From the NCBI GenBank assembly GCA_949825065.1, contig OX463862.1, positions 12,705,592 through 12,769,591 on the forward strand: 64,000 bases of DNA. Direction: 5' to 3'. Below the pieces are notes generated by a model that saw only the letters and a list, made by a program, of their open reading frames with translations, did not search any database and was not told the origin of the DNA. The DNA comes from Odontocerum albicorne. Taxonomy: Eukaryota > Arthropoda > Insecta > Trichoptera > Odontoceridae. Position 1 is the stretch's first letter, and each line of letters begins with the position of its first letter. The translations under genes were made by a program, and so were the position numbers. Below are positions 1-12,229 of this stretch, piece after piece.

Positions 1-2880
1 TTGCCTAGGCAATACTCTAAAATTTCATACTTTTCACTCGAAAAACTGCCATTGACGACCAAGTTTACGAATATATGTATAAAATCATCCCAGAATTATT
101 ATTTGTTCAACGAGTTTCCGTATTTTTCGTCCCAAACGTCTTATTTTGCTAAATTTTAGTATTTGGCGTCAATATTTTCAATTCAAAATGAATTTTATTA
201 CTTTTGACTTACAAAATAACAATTTTTCGTACAAAAATCCTAGAATTATAATAAATCAAGACAAAAGTGTAGTAGAAACGCATTGGCGTTGATCATGACA
301 TAAAACGGTAAAACCTCCTAAACACGTGTGGGCATTTGTTAGTAATAGAGGGAAATTTCACACTTTTCACTCGAAAAACTGGCATTGACTATTAAGATTA
401 CGAATATATGTACAAAATCATCACAGAATTATTATTTGTTCAATGAGTTTCCTTGTTTTTCGTCCCAAACGTCTAATTTGACTAAATTTCAGTATTTTAG
501 GTCAATATTTTCAAGTAAAAATGAATTTTATTACTTTTGACTCACAAAGTAACAATTTTACGTACATAAATCCTAGAATTATAATGAATCAAGACAACAG
601 TGTAGTAGAAACGCATTGGCATTGATTATGACATAAATCGGTAAAACCTCCTAAACAGGTGTGGGTATTTGTTAGTAAAAGACGGAAATTTCACACTTTT
701 CACTCGAAAAACTGGCATTGACTACTAAAATTACGAATATATGTACAAAATCATCACAGAATTATTATTTGTTCAATGAGTTTCCTTGTTTTTCGTCCCA
801 AACGTCTAATTTGACTAAATTTCAATATTTTAGGTCAATATTTTCAAGTAAAAATGAATTTTATTACTTTTGACTCACAAAGTAACAATTTTACGTACAT
901 AAATCCTAGAATTATAATGAATCAAGACAACAGTGTAGTAGAAACGCATTGGCGTTGATTATGACATAAATCGGTAAAACCTCCTAAACACGTGTGGGTA
1001 TTTGTTAGTAAAAGACGGAAATTTCACACTTTTCACTCGAAAAACTAGCATTGACTACTAAGATTACGAATATATGTACAAAATCATCACTGAATTATTA
1101 TTTGTTCAACGAGTTTCCGTGTTTTTTGTCCCGTTCGTCAAATTTTGCTGTATTTCAGTTTTTTGCGTCAATATTTTCAAGTTAAAATGAATTTTATTAC
1201 TTTTGACCTTTCAAAATTACAATTTTTTGTACAAAATTCCTACAATTATAATGAATCCAGGCCAAAGTGTAGTAAAAACGCACTGAAGTTAATTATGATA
1301 TAAAAAAATTATAACCTCATAAACACGTGGGGACATTTGTTAATAATAGAGGGAAATTTCACACTTTTCACTCGAAAAATTGCAATTGACGACCAAGATT
1401 AGGAATATATGTACAAAATCATTACAGAATTATTATTTGTTCAACGAGTTTCCGTGTTTTTTGTCCCAAACGTCTAATTTGGCTAAATTTCAGTATTTTG
1501 CGTCAATATTTTCAAGTAAAAATGAATTTTAGTACTTTTGACTTAAAAATACCAATTTTTCGTACAAAAATCCTAGAATTATAATGAATCAAGACAAAAG
1601 TGTAGTAGAAACGCATTCACATTCATAAAGCTTCAAAACCTGCTAAATGTACGAGTGAACATTTCTAGGCAATACTCTGAAATTTCATACTTTTCACTCG
1701 AAAAACTGCCATTGACGACCAAGTTTTCGAGTATATGTATAAAATAATCCCATAAATATTATTTGTTCAACGAGGATCCGTCTTTTTCGTCCCAAACGTC
1801 TTATTTTGCTAAATTTCAGTATTTGGCGTCAATATTTTCAATTCAAAATGAGTTTTATTACTTTTGACTTACAAAATAACCATTTTTCGTACAAAAATCT
1901 TAGAATTATAATGAATCAAGACAAAAGTGTAGTAGAAACGCATTGGCGTTGATCATGACATAAAACTGTAAAACCTCATAAACACATGTGGGCATTTTTG
2001 TTAGTAATAGAGGGAAATATCACACTTTTCACTCGGAAAACTGGCATTGACTACTAATATATGTACAAAATCATTGCAGAATTATTATTTGTTCGACGAG
2101 TTTCCTTGTTTTACGTCCCAAACGTCTAATTTTGCTGTATTTCAGTTTTTTGCGTCAATATTTTCAAGTAAAAATTAATATATTACTTTTGACTTACAAA
2201 ATAACACTTTTTCCTACAAAAATCCTTGAACTATAATGAATCCAGGCCGAAGTGTAGTAAAAACGCACTGAAGTTAATTATGATATAAAAAAATTATAAC
2301 CTCATAAACACGTGGGGACATTTGTTATTAATAGAGGGAAATTTCACACTTTTCACTCGAAATATTGCAATTGACGACCAAGTTTACGAATATATGTATA
2401 AAATCATCCCAGAATTATTATTTGTTCAACGAGTTTCCGTATTTTTCGTCCCAAACGTCTAATTTTGCTAAATTCCAGTATTTGGCGTCAATATTTTCAA
2501 TTCAAAATGAATTTTATAAATAACAATTTTTCGTACAAAAATCCTGAAATTATAATGAATCAATACCAAAGTATAGTAGAAACGCATTGGCGTTGATTAT
2601 GACATAAAACGGTACATCTTGTAGTTGAAATTTATTGACGTTAATTGTATAATAAAACATCAAAACCTGCTAAATGTGTTTGAACATTTCTTGGCAATAT
2701 ACTGAAATTTCATACTTTTCACTCGAAGAACTGCCATTGACGTTCAAGTTGACGAAATCATCACAGAATTATTATTTGTTTAACGAGTTATCGTGTTTTT
2801 TGTCCCAAACGTCTAATTTTGCTAAATTTAAATCATTTGCATCACATAATATTTACCAGATTAACTGAATTTACATTTTT
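1..2880. repeat. 333-bp tandem satellite, about nine units
   Basis: A landmark (TTTTCACTCG) recurs at 31, 364, 697, 1030, 1365, 1691, 2026, 2350 and 2716, so the unit is about 333 bp with small indels. Two unit types differ just before the landmark: one carries GGCAATACTCTGAAATTTC, the other TAGAGGGAAATTTCACAC. The array enters from the left edge of the window and decays near 2880. There is no coding potential; the short ORF at 2674 is satellite sequence. Confidence 0.95.
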
Positions 2881-3221
2881 TACCAACAAAACACCCATTT
2901 TCATATATTTCATCTAACGGGTTTATTGTTGTACGGTAATTTCTCACAGTCACCACTTCATATTGGATAGATTATGTTATGTTAATCAATGTATGCCTTC
3001 ATTTTTTTTTATATATTTGAACAAAGATTATTTAAGTTATTTGTTTATTTACATGACAAGTAATTGCATAAATAAATCATTTATGACAAACAAGTATTTT
3101 AAAATGGACGCTCGATTTCTATGAATTTTGATCTGTTGCCTTACATTTGCAGTGACTCCAGTAAACTAGGCTTGTATCTTACGGAGGACATATAAACATG
3201 AAAAATCAAATATTGATGATT
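2881..3221. other. AT-rich spacer, nothing recognised
   Basis: Between the satellite and the 62-bp array I see no ORF, terminal repeat or tRNA-like motif. Confidence 0.5.
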
Positions 3222-3471
3222 TTACCAATTGGTGATTATTTACGAGTAATGCCACTGTCACAAAATCTCATCAATTTGATAAGTTACCAATTGTTGATTA
3301 TTTACGAATATTGCCACTGTCACAAAATCTCATAAATTTGATAAGTTTCCAATTGTTGATTATTTACGAGTAATGCCACTGTCACAAAATCTCATCAATT
3401 TGATAAGTTACCAATTGTTGATTATTTACGAGTAATTCCACTGTCACAAAATCTCATCAATTTGATAAGTT
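3222..3471. repeat. 62-bp minisatellite, four units
   Basis: The unit contains GATTATTTACGAGTAATGCC followed by ACTGTCACAAAATCTCATC. It is repeated four times with few differences and ends at GATAAGTTATCAG. Confidence 0.9.
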
Positions 3472-4149
3472 ATCAGACTTAATTATATGTGTGTACATAC
3501 GAGTATGTACCACCATCTTGTAGAACAGATAAATCAAGTCAGTTTCGCAATAGAAGTTAAAAAATAAATCTCTCAACAATAATGGTAAAACTAGAACGAG
3601 GGAAATTCGTTTAAGAATAAAAAAAGGAAAACTCAATACAATTAGGATGAAAGGATAATTTGAATAATTTTATATTTCATAAATTCTCATTTGAATGTGA
3701 ATAAGGATCCTGCACATCTGATAAATCTAGTAAGTTCGTATCACAATCGCACTGAGTGAACCGCAAATGATGATGTGTAGAATGAGAAAAGATCTTGAAT
3801 GGGAAAACATATGGTGGATGGCGCCATTTTGTCAGCCGATCTTATTCCATGGAATTCGTGATAAAGCGAAAGCACCCACATTAAAACTCCATAAGTGTTG
3901 TATATTTAGATAACGTATTTCACATTTAATATATTAAAATAACCTCACACCATATGTCACTGCGGCTGTCGCATCACGTCTCACGTTTCCCAAACTATTG
4001 TCCAAAACGCCTGAATTGCCTCTTTCTCTTTACTCTTCAACCAACACGAGAACTGAAAACAATTATTGTTCTTGCACGAGTAATCCATCATAATACGGTT
4101 CAGGCATTATACAAACTAACAACATGTACTTGAAACATACGAGATAAAA
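3472..4149. other. Unassigned AT-rich stretch
   Basis: No gene or repeat recognised. A low-complexity purine-rich segment lies at about 3540-3650. Confidence 0.4.
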
Positions 4150-5815
4150 TCATTTCGCTTTTGGATCTTTTGTTATTGGCAGACATGTGTAGTTATTAAT
4201 TATTGCAGCAGTATGGGAAGACGATGCTGTATGGCGACCTACCTATTCACCTATATATTAATGAGCGACTGATTGCTTTTGAATCATTTGTTTTTTGCAA
4301 ATATATGTTGTTTTTAGTATTTGCGGGAATACGATTCACCTAGATATCAATGAGTGACCGACTGTTTTAGATGCTTTTGGATCGTTTGTTTTTTTTTTTA
4401 ATATATGTAGTTATTAATGTTTATAAGAATATGGAATGACGATACTAAATGACGACCTACCGATTTACCTATACATTAATGAGTGACTGACTGCTTTTGG
4501 GTCGTTTGTTTTTGAAGATATACGTAGTTTTTTATTGTTTTCAGGAATATGGATAAACAATGCTGAATGGCGCCCTACCGATTCACCTGGATATTAATGA
4601 GTAAATTGCTGGTTTTGGGTAGTTTGTTTTTGCAGATATTATGTAGTTTTTTATTGTTTTCAGGAATATGGGAAAACAATGCTGAATGGCGCCCTACCGA
4701 TTCACCTAGATATTAATGAGTGAATAGCTGGTTTTGGGTAGTTTGTTTTTGCAGATATTATGTAGTTTTTTATTGTTTTCAGGAATATGGGAAAACAATG
4801 CTGAATGGCGGCCTACCGATTCACCTAGATATTAATGAGTGAATAGCTGGTTTTGGGTAGTTTGTTTTTGCAGATATTATGTAGTTTTTTATTGTTTTCA
4901 GGAATATGGGAAAACAATGCTGAATGGCGGCCTACCGATTCACCTAGATATTAATGAGTGAATAGCTGGATTTGGGTAGTTTGTTTTTGCAGATATTATG
5001 TAGTTTTTTATTGTTTTCAGGAATATGGGAAAACAATGCTGAATGGCGACCTTACCGATTCACCTGGATATTAATGAGTGAATGGATGGTTTTGGGTAGT
5101 TTGTTTTTGCAGATATTATGTAGTTTTTTATTGTTTTCAGGAATATGGGAAAACAATGCTGAATGGCGGCCTACCGATTCACCTAGATATTAATGAGTGA
5201 ATAGCTGGTTTTGGGTAGTTTGTTTTTGCAGATATTATGTAGTTTTTTATTGTTTTCAGGAATATGGGAAAACAATGCTGAATGGCGGCCTACCGATTCA
5301 CCTAGATATTAATGAGTGAATAGCTGGATTTGGGTAGTTTGTTTTTGCAGATATTATGTAGTTTTTTATTGTTTTCAGGAATATGGGAAAACAATGCTGA
5401 ATGGCGACCTTACCGATTCACCTGGATATTAATGAGTGAATGGATGGTTTTGGGTAGTTTGTTTTTGCAGATATTATGTAGTTTTTTATTGTTTTCAGGA
5501 ATATGGGAAAACAATGCTGAATGTCGGCCTACCGATTCACCTGAATATTAATGAGTGAATAGCTGGTTTTGGGTAGTTTGTTTTTGCAGATATTATGTAG
5601 TTTTTTATTGTTTTCAGGAATATGGGAAAACAATGCTGAATGGCGACTTACCGATTCACCTAGATATCAATGAGCGACTAACTGCTTTTGGATTGTATGT
5701 TTTTTGCAGATTTATGTAGTTATAAACGTTTGCAAATGTTTGCAGGAATGTGGGAAGACGATGCTGATTGGCTACCTACCGATACACCTAGATATCAATG
5801 AGGTTTTGGATGCTT
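4150..5815. repeat. 119-bp tandem array with degenerate flanks
   Basis: About nine near-identical 119-bp units lie between about 4600 and 5640. The landmark GTAGTTTGTTTTTGCAG recurs every 119-120 bp. More diverged units lie on each side (from about 4190 and to about 5810). Each unit holds a T-rich tract ending in TTGTTTTCAG, which looks like a 3' splice site, followed by GAATATGGGAAAACAATGC. The 73-residue ORFs at 4972 and 5330 are unit translations, not genes. Confidence 0.93.
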
Positions 5816-5827
5816 TTAAATCATTTT

Positions 5828-5945
5828 TTTATTACACCTTCGATGTATACAGTACTACTTGGTGAACTTAATATCATGTGGCAAACACTTCCAACCAACC
5901 AAAAGATGCTACACATCCCGTTAGTAAATTGACTGGAGCACAGTG
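5828..5945 (-). mobile_element. SINE-1 fragment
   Basis: It matches the non-tRNA body of the SINE best seen at 45885-46070: GTATACAGTACTACTTGGTG, then CATGTGGCAAACACTTCC and AACCAACC. The tRNA-like head is missing, so the copy is truncated. Confidence 0.6.
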
Positions 5946-5982
5946 GAATCGAACCATCCCACCCCCGAGTCCAATAAATACT

Positions 5983-6060
5983 GTAGAAACGCATGCACTT
6001 AGAAGAACACATGGGATGACAATGTATGACAGAATACGGTATTAAGTGATCATGGAATGA
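5983..6060 (+). mobile_element. LINE-A 3' fragment
   Basis: The stretch TGTAGAAACGCATGCACTTAG and the ATGACAATGTATGACAGAAT that follows are shared with the better copies at 9720, 14500, 55640 and 60893. In those copies the region encodes the post-RT tail of a non-LTR retrotransposon (…[14 protein letters not shown]…). Confidence 0.6.
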
Positions 6061-6755
6061 AACTATTGTATAATTCTCAAGTACACTATTATAATGATTT
6101 TTTTACGTAGAAAATGAATCGCATAAAACTTAAACGATACATCTTCAATGTAAATCAAATGATAAAATAACTAAATCTAGACATAAGATCAACGGCTCAA
6201 GAAGAAAAGAAGATGAATGGTATGAATGACAGAAAACGATAGAGTAGGATGAGTGTGAGATGAACAACACAAACCAGGAAGGAAAACAAATGGAAATGAC
6301 ACCGAAAAGAAAGCTTCAGTAAGATGACGCATGCTAAGCAAATGATCTAACAAATGAAATTATACAGCTGAGCTCAGGTCAAAAGGAAGAGTGAAGAAAA
6401 TAAATGGGAAACAGTCTATCAAGGGGGTGAATTGGAAAGAACTTTGCTACTAATAGTTGTTCCCTTTTACTGGAACAATCAATTCCACCTAATAGGAAAT
6501 TCCTGGGGCGCCTGGAGTAGAAATTTTATTCTATGTTGTATACATTCAAAGAATTTGGCCACTTAAACAAAAGGTCAACAATTGATCAACTATGGCAAAC
6601 ATTTTTGTTTCAAATTTTGTTAATTTACACGCTCAAATTACCTTTTGATACCTAAATACAATAAATGAAGACATAATCAATATTTAAATTTATAAATGTC
6701 CTTCCAGCACTGGCCGCAAGAATGTAGGCTGTATTGTATTATACTTTTCACAGAA
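6061..6755. other. Unassigned, A-rich spacer
   Basis: No gene recognised. A purine-rich stretch at 6190-6430 has the feel of a decayed LINE tail, but no frame can be followed. Confidence 0.35.
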
Positions 6756-6761
6756 AAACCA

Positions 6762-7221
6762 AAGTCACCCTATACAAAACAATTATTAGAACAGTGGTGG
6801 CATATGGAAGCGAAGCATGGACACTGACAGCTAAATCCGCAGAGTTGCTGGATGTCTTCGAGAGAAGAGTACTGCGTAGGATCCTGGGCCCCGTAAATGA
6901 CGGCGAAACCTGACGAATACGATACAACGACGAGCTGTATAATATCTACAAAGCTCCCAGGCTATCTGCACATATCAGACTGAGCAGATTGAGATGGACT
7001 GGACATGTGCAGAGAATGCCGTCATCGCGAGCACCCAAAAGAATCCTGGAGGGACACCCGGGTGGGAGACGGAGAGTGGACAGGCCAAGGCTGCGATGGG
7101 AGGACGAAGTTGAGAGGGACGCAACCCGGCTGCTGCAGGTGCAGGATTGGACGGTCGTGGCGGAAGACAGGAGGAGTTGGAGACGAAGATTGACGGAGAC
7201 CAAAGCTCGATATGGGCTGTA
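6762..7221 (+). mobile_element. LINE (RTE-type) C-terminal fragment
   Basis: The translation reads YKTIIRTVVAYGSEAWTL, then LDVFERRVLRRILGPV, then a stop, then RLSRLRWTGHVQRMP, PKRILEGHPGGRRRVDRP and RLRWEDEVERDA. This is the standard tail after the reverse transcriptase domain of endonuclease/RT LINEs. The stretch from 6989 to 7222 is open. One internal stop near 6915 and the lack of an RT domain make it a dead 5'-truncated copy. Confidence 0.85.
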
Positions 7222-7244
7222 AGACCATCGAAAGAAGAAAAGTA

Positions 7245-7455
7245 TTATACTTTTGTTGTATACAGTACAACCTAGCGGGATAATTGCCATGTGGCAATTT
7301 CTTCCAGCCAACCAGAAGGATATTTTTTTTAATGAGGCCTTAAGGGAAAAACTTACTGAAATTATTTAAAAAAAATCTGAGTTGCAATGGGATTTGAACC
7401 CATAACCTCCGGGTTGGGAGACAAACGTTATACCAACTAAACCACAGGTGTCGTA
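7245..7455 (-). mobile_element. SINE-1, tRNA-headed, near full length
   Basis: Read on the minus strand, the copy begins with a tRNA-like head: an A-box-like TGGTTTAGTTGGTATAACG and a B-box-like GGTTCAAATCC. The body contains CATGTGGCAATTTCTTCC and GCCAACCAGAAG. A T-run separates the parts. RNA polymerase III promoter boxes are visible, but the tRNA fold is not intact. Confidence 0.75.
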
Positions 7456-7578
7456 TGTGTATGAAAGGAAAATATTTTTCCCGTTTTATGGTACCCTGTA
7501 GGTTTCATACTATTTCTCTCGAACAAATTTTATCATTCTATTGGAAATATTTCATTATACGCAGATACTAAATAAATA

Positions 7579-8111
7579 CAGGGTGTCTCAAAAAAATGTA
7601 TACACTCTTAAACACCGTGCTGTTAACTTAAACTTGCCGCAAGAATTTAATAAACCACGCCTTCGTTAGGAGTTTAGAGATGAGGAGGACTTTTATTTCC
7701 TGCAAGATGGTGCACCTCCCCACTACCATCGTTATATGAGAACTTATCTTGATGAAAATTTAAAAAATATGGATTGGACCTAGAGGTAGCATTGAATACC
7801 CCCCACGTTCTCCAGATCTCAAGGTTATGATTTTTTAATGAGACTCTTCAAGGCTAAAGTTCATGATACAAAACCGGCAACAGTTAATGAATTGAAAGAA
7901 AATGCGCCTAAATATCAAAACAAATAATTCGTGATGTTTGCGAGTCCACGTTATCAGCAGTGCATGAACCATAACGGCCATCAATTAGAGAATTTTAGAT
8001 AACTACAAAAATATACGTTTGTCTTCTTCACTTTGAAATATTCATTTTAAATATATCTTAATAATTACTAAATTTATAATCAAAGTGTGGATATATTATT
8101 GGGACAGCTTG
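7579..8111 (+). mobile_element. Deleted DDE transposon, family D1
   Basis: The ends are CAGGGTGTCTCAAAAAAATG and, inverted, CATATTATTGGGACAGCTTG, flanked by TA. The interior encodes transposase pieces: EEDFYFLQDGAPPHYHRYM (a catalytic D in QDGAPPH), LKNMDWT, VHDTKPATVNELKE and YQQCMNHNGHQLENF. This matches the IS630/Tc1-mariner-like DDE family common in insects. Several frame breaks and a missing N-terminus show it is inactive. Confidence 0.82.
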
Positions 8112-8452
8112 TACAGGATTGTTTTAACGGAGGGTAGTTTTGATGTCTCCTGGTCATGATCGATGAAAGGACATTGAAATTTTCAGGAAGTTACGACATG
8201 AAACTCTCTAAAATTAAGACTTGACAGAAGGATAAAATTAAGATGAATGTTTTTTTTTTATTTTTTATTTATTTTCTCAAAACAAGTTAACATTAATAAA
8301 AAAATTATATAAAATAAAATAAATTATATAAGATAAAAAATTATGTATATGCATACATAATAACGCGCCTGGTGCGTTTTTCTTCGCAACCGTCGGGTGC
8401 TAACAACTCGCCTGACGCATTTTCGTATGCAAACCAGATACTATTACCGCTC
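8112..8452. other. Spacer, nothing recognised
   Basis: It is AT-rich with A/T runs at 8250-8350 and a weak repeat of GCGCCTGGTGCG / TCGCCTGACGCA. No gene seen. Confidence 0.4.
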
Positions 8453-8673
8453 CTATAGTTCGGAAATTCCAGGATGAGTCCTGTGACAGCTCACAAATTT
8501 GCCCCAATACAATCTTATGTAATGTATTTACCTAAATAACTTGCTATTTATTAGAATTGAGGCTTATATTAAAGTTGATAAAATAATTAAAATTACTGAA
8601 CATCGTTACAAGGTTGTATTGGGGCAAATTTGTGAGCTGTCACAGAACTCATCCTAGAATTTCCGAACTATAG
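8453..8673. mobile_element. Inverted-repeat element (MITE M1), copy 1
   Basis: Terminal inverted repeats of about 60 bp begin CTATAGTTCGGAAATTC and include GCTCACAAATTTGCCCCAA. They enclose about 100 bp of AT-rich loop. A nearly identical copy lies at 24737. TA-type flanks suggest mobilisation by a mariner/Tc1-class transposase. It is non-coding. Confidence 0.85.
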
Positions 8674-8804
8674 TGCGTTGAAATTATATACACATACTTA
8701 ATTCCTAGCGTAGCAACGCATGGATGTTTAGTTTATTAGTATTAGCAACACCGAATTAAATCGCACGTATTTTACATATTTTTTTGTTTTTAATTTTAAT
8801 AATT

Positions 8805-8968
8805 AGTCAGCTACACGTGAATTACCTTAATAATTTAATCGCATTGAATGTGCTAAATACGTTGACGAGTGCTTTCTAACGCGCTTAGTCAGCCACACGT
8901 GAATTACCTTAATAATTTAATCGCATTGAATGTGCTAAATACGTTGATCAGTGCTTTCTAACGCGCTT
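8805..8968. repeat. 82-bp direct duplication
   Basis: Two units each contain CACGTGAATTACCTTAATAA and AACGCGCTTA, differing at only a few positions. Confidence 0.85.
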
Positions 8969-9074
8969 AATCTTAGAAGAAATTTTACTTTTGCTTTTGG
9001 TAATGTGATATGAAATACTCGTATGTCAATATCCGAATCAGTCCGGAGATACGTGCACGAGAAAAAATAGTGGA

Positions 9075-9425
9075 TAGTTCATTTATGATTAAAAAAAAAG
9101 TGGGATGAAGACATCAGAAATGGATAAAATTAATGTAACGTGTAAGATGAAGAAAGGAACTTGAAGATATGTTGGACATGTGTAGATAATGAACGACTGT
9201 GTGATAATATAATTTAAAAGTAAAAGGTGTGCGTGGAAGAGGTAGACCGAGGAAAACATGGATGGATCAAACAGATCAGATATTGTAAGAAGATAAAATG
9301 AGAAATATGAATAATAGATGACTGTGCAAAGCGAGATAAATTAATGTTGAATAGGCGAAAGTTGTGATCATGCATGGATAGATTTTTTTTAATCTGTTAT
9401 CTCTGCCTACCCCGTAAAGGATGTA
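9075..9425 (+). mobile_element. LINE-B 3' fragment
   Basis: It reads in pieces as CVRGRGRPRKTWMDQTDQI and MRNMNNRRLCKAR, the same family as the minus-strand copy at 15185. It ends in the CTCTGCCTACCCC tail shared by these LINEs. It has frameshifts and an A/T insertion near 9390. Confidence 0.65.
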
Positions 9426-9554
9426 TGATATGATGTGTTTTTTTAATATAACTTATTGGCATTTATGTTTAATATAACTTATTGGCATAATTTTAATAAT
9501 CTGCACTCTAAATTTTATATATTGTACGTTGTTAATATTTTAACCGTTATATGA

Positions 9555-9692
9555 TAGTTAAGGCATTAACATTGTGGAGGTTTCCCCTCTCCTGATGTGT
9601 TTTTGTGCTTCCCTGATGATGAGGTGAAAGCCTTGAAACCGGTAGGATTATACCGTTACAAAAAGTGGAATAAACAGTGTTTGATAAAACAA
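9555..9692 (+). mobile_element. Penelope-like terminal repeat, solo piece
   Basis: It shares CTGATGATGAGGTGAAA, then TTGAAACCGGTAGG and GTGGAATAAACAGTGTT with the 3' end of the Penelope-like element at 17492-17712. The CTGATGA…GAAAC core is hammerhead-like (see findings). No coding sequence accompanies it. Confidence 0.6.
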
Positions 9693-9719
9693 ATTATACT
9701 GCTATAATGATATTTCACA

Positions 9720-10200
9720 ACAATATTTAAGTGCCAGTTTTGATGGATGTGAGTGAAACTTGGATATGGATAAAATTTAAAAAGTGCAGAATTAATGCTG
9801 TAGAAATGCGAGCACTTAAAAGAATACACAGGGTTACAATGTATGACAGAATGACATAATTAGGGATGAATGTGAACTTAAGGCTGATGTGCTGAGTAAG
9901 ATGAAGAAGAGCACTCTGAAATGGTTTGGGCATGTGGAACAAATGAATGAAGAAAGACTAACAAAATAAATATACAATACATGCGAATGTGAGTGGAAGT
10001 TGGGATTGAGGAAAACCAAGGAAAGTATGGTTTGATCAAGTTATTAATATTTTGAAAGCATGAAATGTGAGAATTAATAGAAATCGTAGTTGCTGTATGA
10101 GAAAGTGTTTGAATGTGAAAGAGGCGAAATATTTGTGTCGAGATAAAAAAATCTGACTTTCTGACTACCCCAGTAGGGAAACAGCGTAACGTATGTATGT
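9720..10200 (+). mobile_element. LINE-A 3' end
   Basis: It decodes, with frame breaks, to the tail of a non-LTR retrotransposon: AVEMRALKRIHRVTMYDR, LRLMC/LSKMKKSTLKWFGHVE, then a basic RPRKVWFDQVI-type block and NRSCCMRKCLNVKEAKYLC. It ends at CTACCCCAGTAGGGAAACAG plus a TATGTATG tail. This is the most recurrent LINE in the window. Confidence 0.75.
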
Positions 10201-10716
10201 GTATTTAAAAAAATCTAAATGTAAAAAGAAATAAAACTTTTGAAATGTTTGAGTCTAAGTTGAAATGTATTGACTTCAGGATGAACATAAACTAACATAA
10301 AGTAGTGTAACCTTTTAGAACGAGCTTCGATTTATCAGCCGCGTCACACTTCATTGAAAAACTTTTCCCTCTTATTGGCTTGTTTCGCCTCCGAGTCGTG
10401 CTTCAAAGTAAAGCTTTCAACAGTACTCTATCCTTTAGCCCCACTGAAGTCTAGCCCAGAGAGACTAATTCAGTATACGGCGCAGGTTTCAAAGGGCTAA
10501 TTGAACCTTTCATGGTAAAGCGTGGATTAAAGTGGCATTGACATGTATCACATTTCACGACACTGCACTGGATTGCATAGACGTGGAAACAATAATTTTT
10601 AAATATTTGTCATCAACATGTTTTTCAAAAGTTACTTTTCCTGTGAAGATGAAAGTTCAAGAGAACTTCGCTTTTGTATTATGTATTAAAAACTATTTAC
10701 CCATATACTGCAAATA
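10201..10716. other. Spacer, nothing recognised
   Basis: The 61-residue ORF at 10532 has no recognisable similarity and no splice context. I do not call it a gene. Confidence 0.35.
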
Positions 10717-11253
10717 AAGGGGCTTTCAAATTGAACGGTTTTTTTAATTCTTTTTTTTTTATTCTCGAATAAACACACAATTTACTTTGATTTCAAAAAA
10801 GTATAATGTATGACATTTAAACACAAAAAACAACATCCGCCAAATGTCTCTTGCAGCTCCACAGATGTCCACTATTTTGTCAAAATTTTCAATGAAATTT
10901 TTGCATAATTGCGGTTCTAACTCACCAATAACGCTAATAATTTCATCCTTCCGCTTAGGAATTGATCGGGAGTCATTCATTCATTCAAATATAGACCTGA
11001 ATTTTCACGTAACCCCAGAGAAAATAGTCCAACGGTGTCAGATCACATGATCTTGGTGGCCAATTAAAGTCACCGTTTCCGGAGATTACAATACATCAAA
11101 TAATTCAACAATTTTAACGCGTTGTTGTATTGTATACGACTTAATTTTAATAAATGTCATACTTCTCAAATATCACAAGACCCAGGCAAGTTCGCGACGC
11201 CATCTGTGTTTTATCCCAGAATTAAAAAAAAACGCTCAATTTGAAAGAACCTT
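10717..11253 (-). mobile_element. Deleted DDE transposon, family D2, copy 1
   Basis: Inverted ends are GGGGCTTTCAAATTGAACGG and CGCTCAATTTGAAAGAACC. On the minus strand the interior encodes [37 protein letters not shown] and CGAARDIWRM. This is the C-terminal part of a DDE transposase that usually follows [18 protein letters not shown]- and C-terminal parts are fused by an internal deletion, as in the copy at 50816. Confidence 0.8.
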
Positions 11254-11833
11254 AGATAAAGAAGTTTAGATAAAAAAAAACAAGAATGATCCAATCAGAT
11301 GATAAGAAACACTTATTTTTAGAGACTGAAGAGTTTGACGACTTCGTCTACCAAGGGGTGCTTATCTAAAACAATAAAGTTTTGAAGCAGACATTTGGAG
11401 ATAAAATGGTATGGTAAAATCTACGTTGGCCAAGTTTTTAAGATTTGAATCGGTTTTATGATCCGATTATCTATCCTTAAACAGTCTTGCAAATGTTTAT
11501 CCGTTATTCTTCAGCGTTCGATTTTATATATTTTATTTTGCAGTATTTTTGATCTGTACTTCCAAAAATATCATTTGTCATGTTTGCATTTCGTGCGCAA
11601 ACACAATTATTCTTACGGAGGGCGTTCGAAAGAAGTCACCGATAATTAAGTTTTAAAAATCAAATTTATCATTTATTTCACATATATTTTACATTTTCAC
11701 AAATACACATGAAGTTTATTTTTTTTACTTCTTGAAAAAAAAATTCCGGCCCCTGGCGACATTTACCTGTGTAACTGCACGGTCTGTATAGTGTTAATAG
11801 ATACATTATTTGCCATTATCATTTTATGTCTTT
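11254..11833. other. Spacer, nothing recognised
   Basis: AT-rich. The 63-residue ORF at 11458 shows no family resemblance. Confidence 0.35.
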
Positions 11834-11996
11834 AAAATCATATCAAGAAGCTGTCAAATAATATTTGAAAAATAAAATCATATCAAGAAGCTATCAAATA
11901 ATATTTGAAAAATAAAATCATATCAAGAAGCTATCAAATAATATTTGAAAAATAAAATCATATCAAGAAACTATCAAATAATATTTGAAAAATAAA
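11834..11996. repeat. 40-bp minisatellite, four units
   Basis: The unit AAAATCATATCAAGAAGCTA plus TCAAATAATATTTGAAAAAT is repeated four times with one or two substitutions. Confidence 0.93.
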
Positions 11997-12229
11997 AATG
12001 TTCGATGATAATTTATAACAAATAATACTTATTAAACTGTAACTATGGCAGCACCTTATATTACACACGGACATAAGTACGACCGATTTTATGAAATCTG
12101 ATTTATTTATGTAAACGGTCCAATAATCAATTAAAAATCAATATTGATACGTTATCAGTGTTATACAATAGAAAAATTTACACGAAGTATATATACTCAT
12201 AACATGAGCTCAACACAATAAAAAACTAA

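Noticed and set aside
6946..7311. 121-residue minus-strand ORF
   Set aside because: Shadow of the plus-strand LINE tail (RLRWTGHVQRMP…).
7384..7452. tRNA gene on the minus strand
   Set aside because: A and B boxes are present, but the anticodon arm and acceptor stem do not fold properly, and the sequence continues into the SINE-1 body found in other copies.
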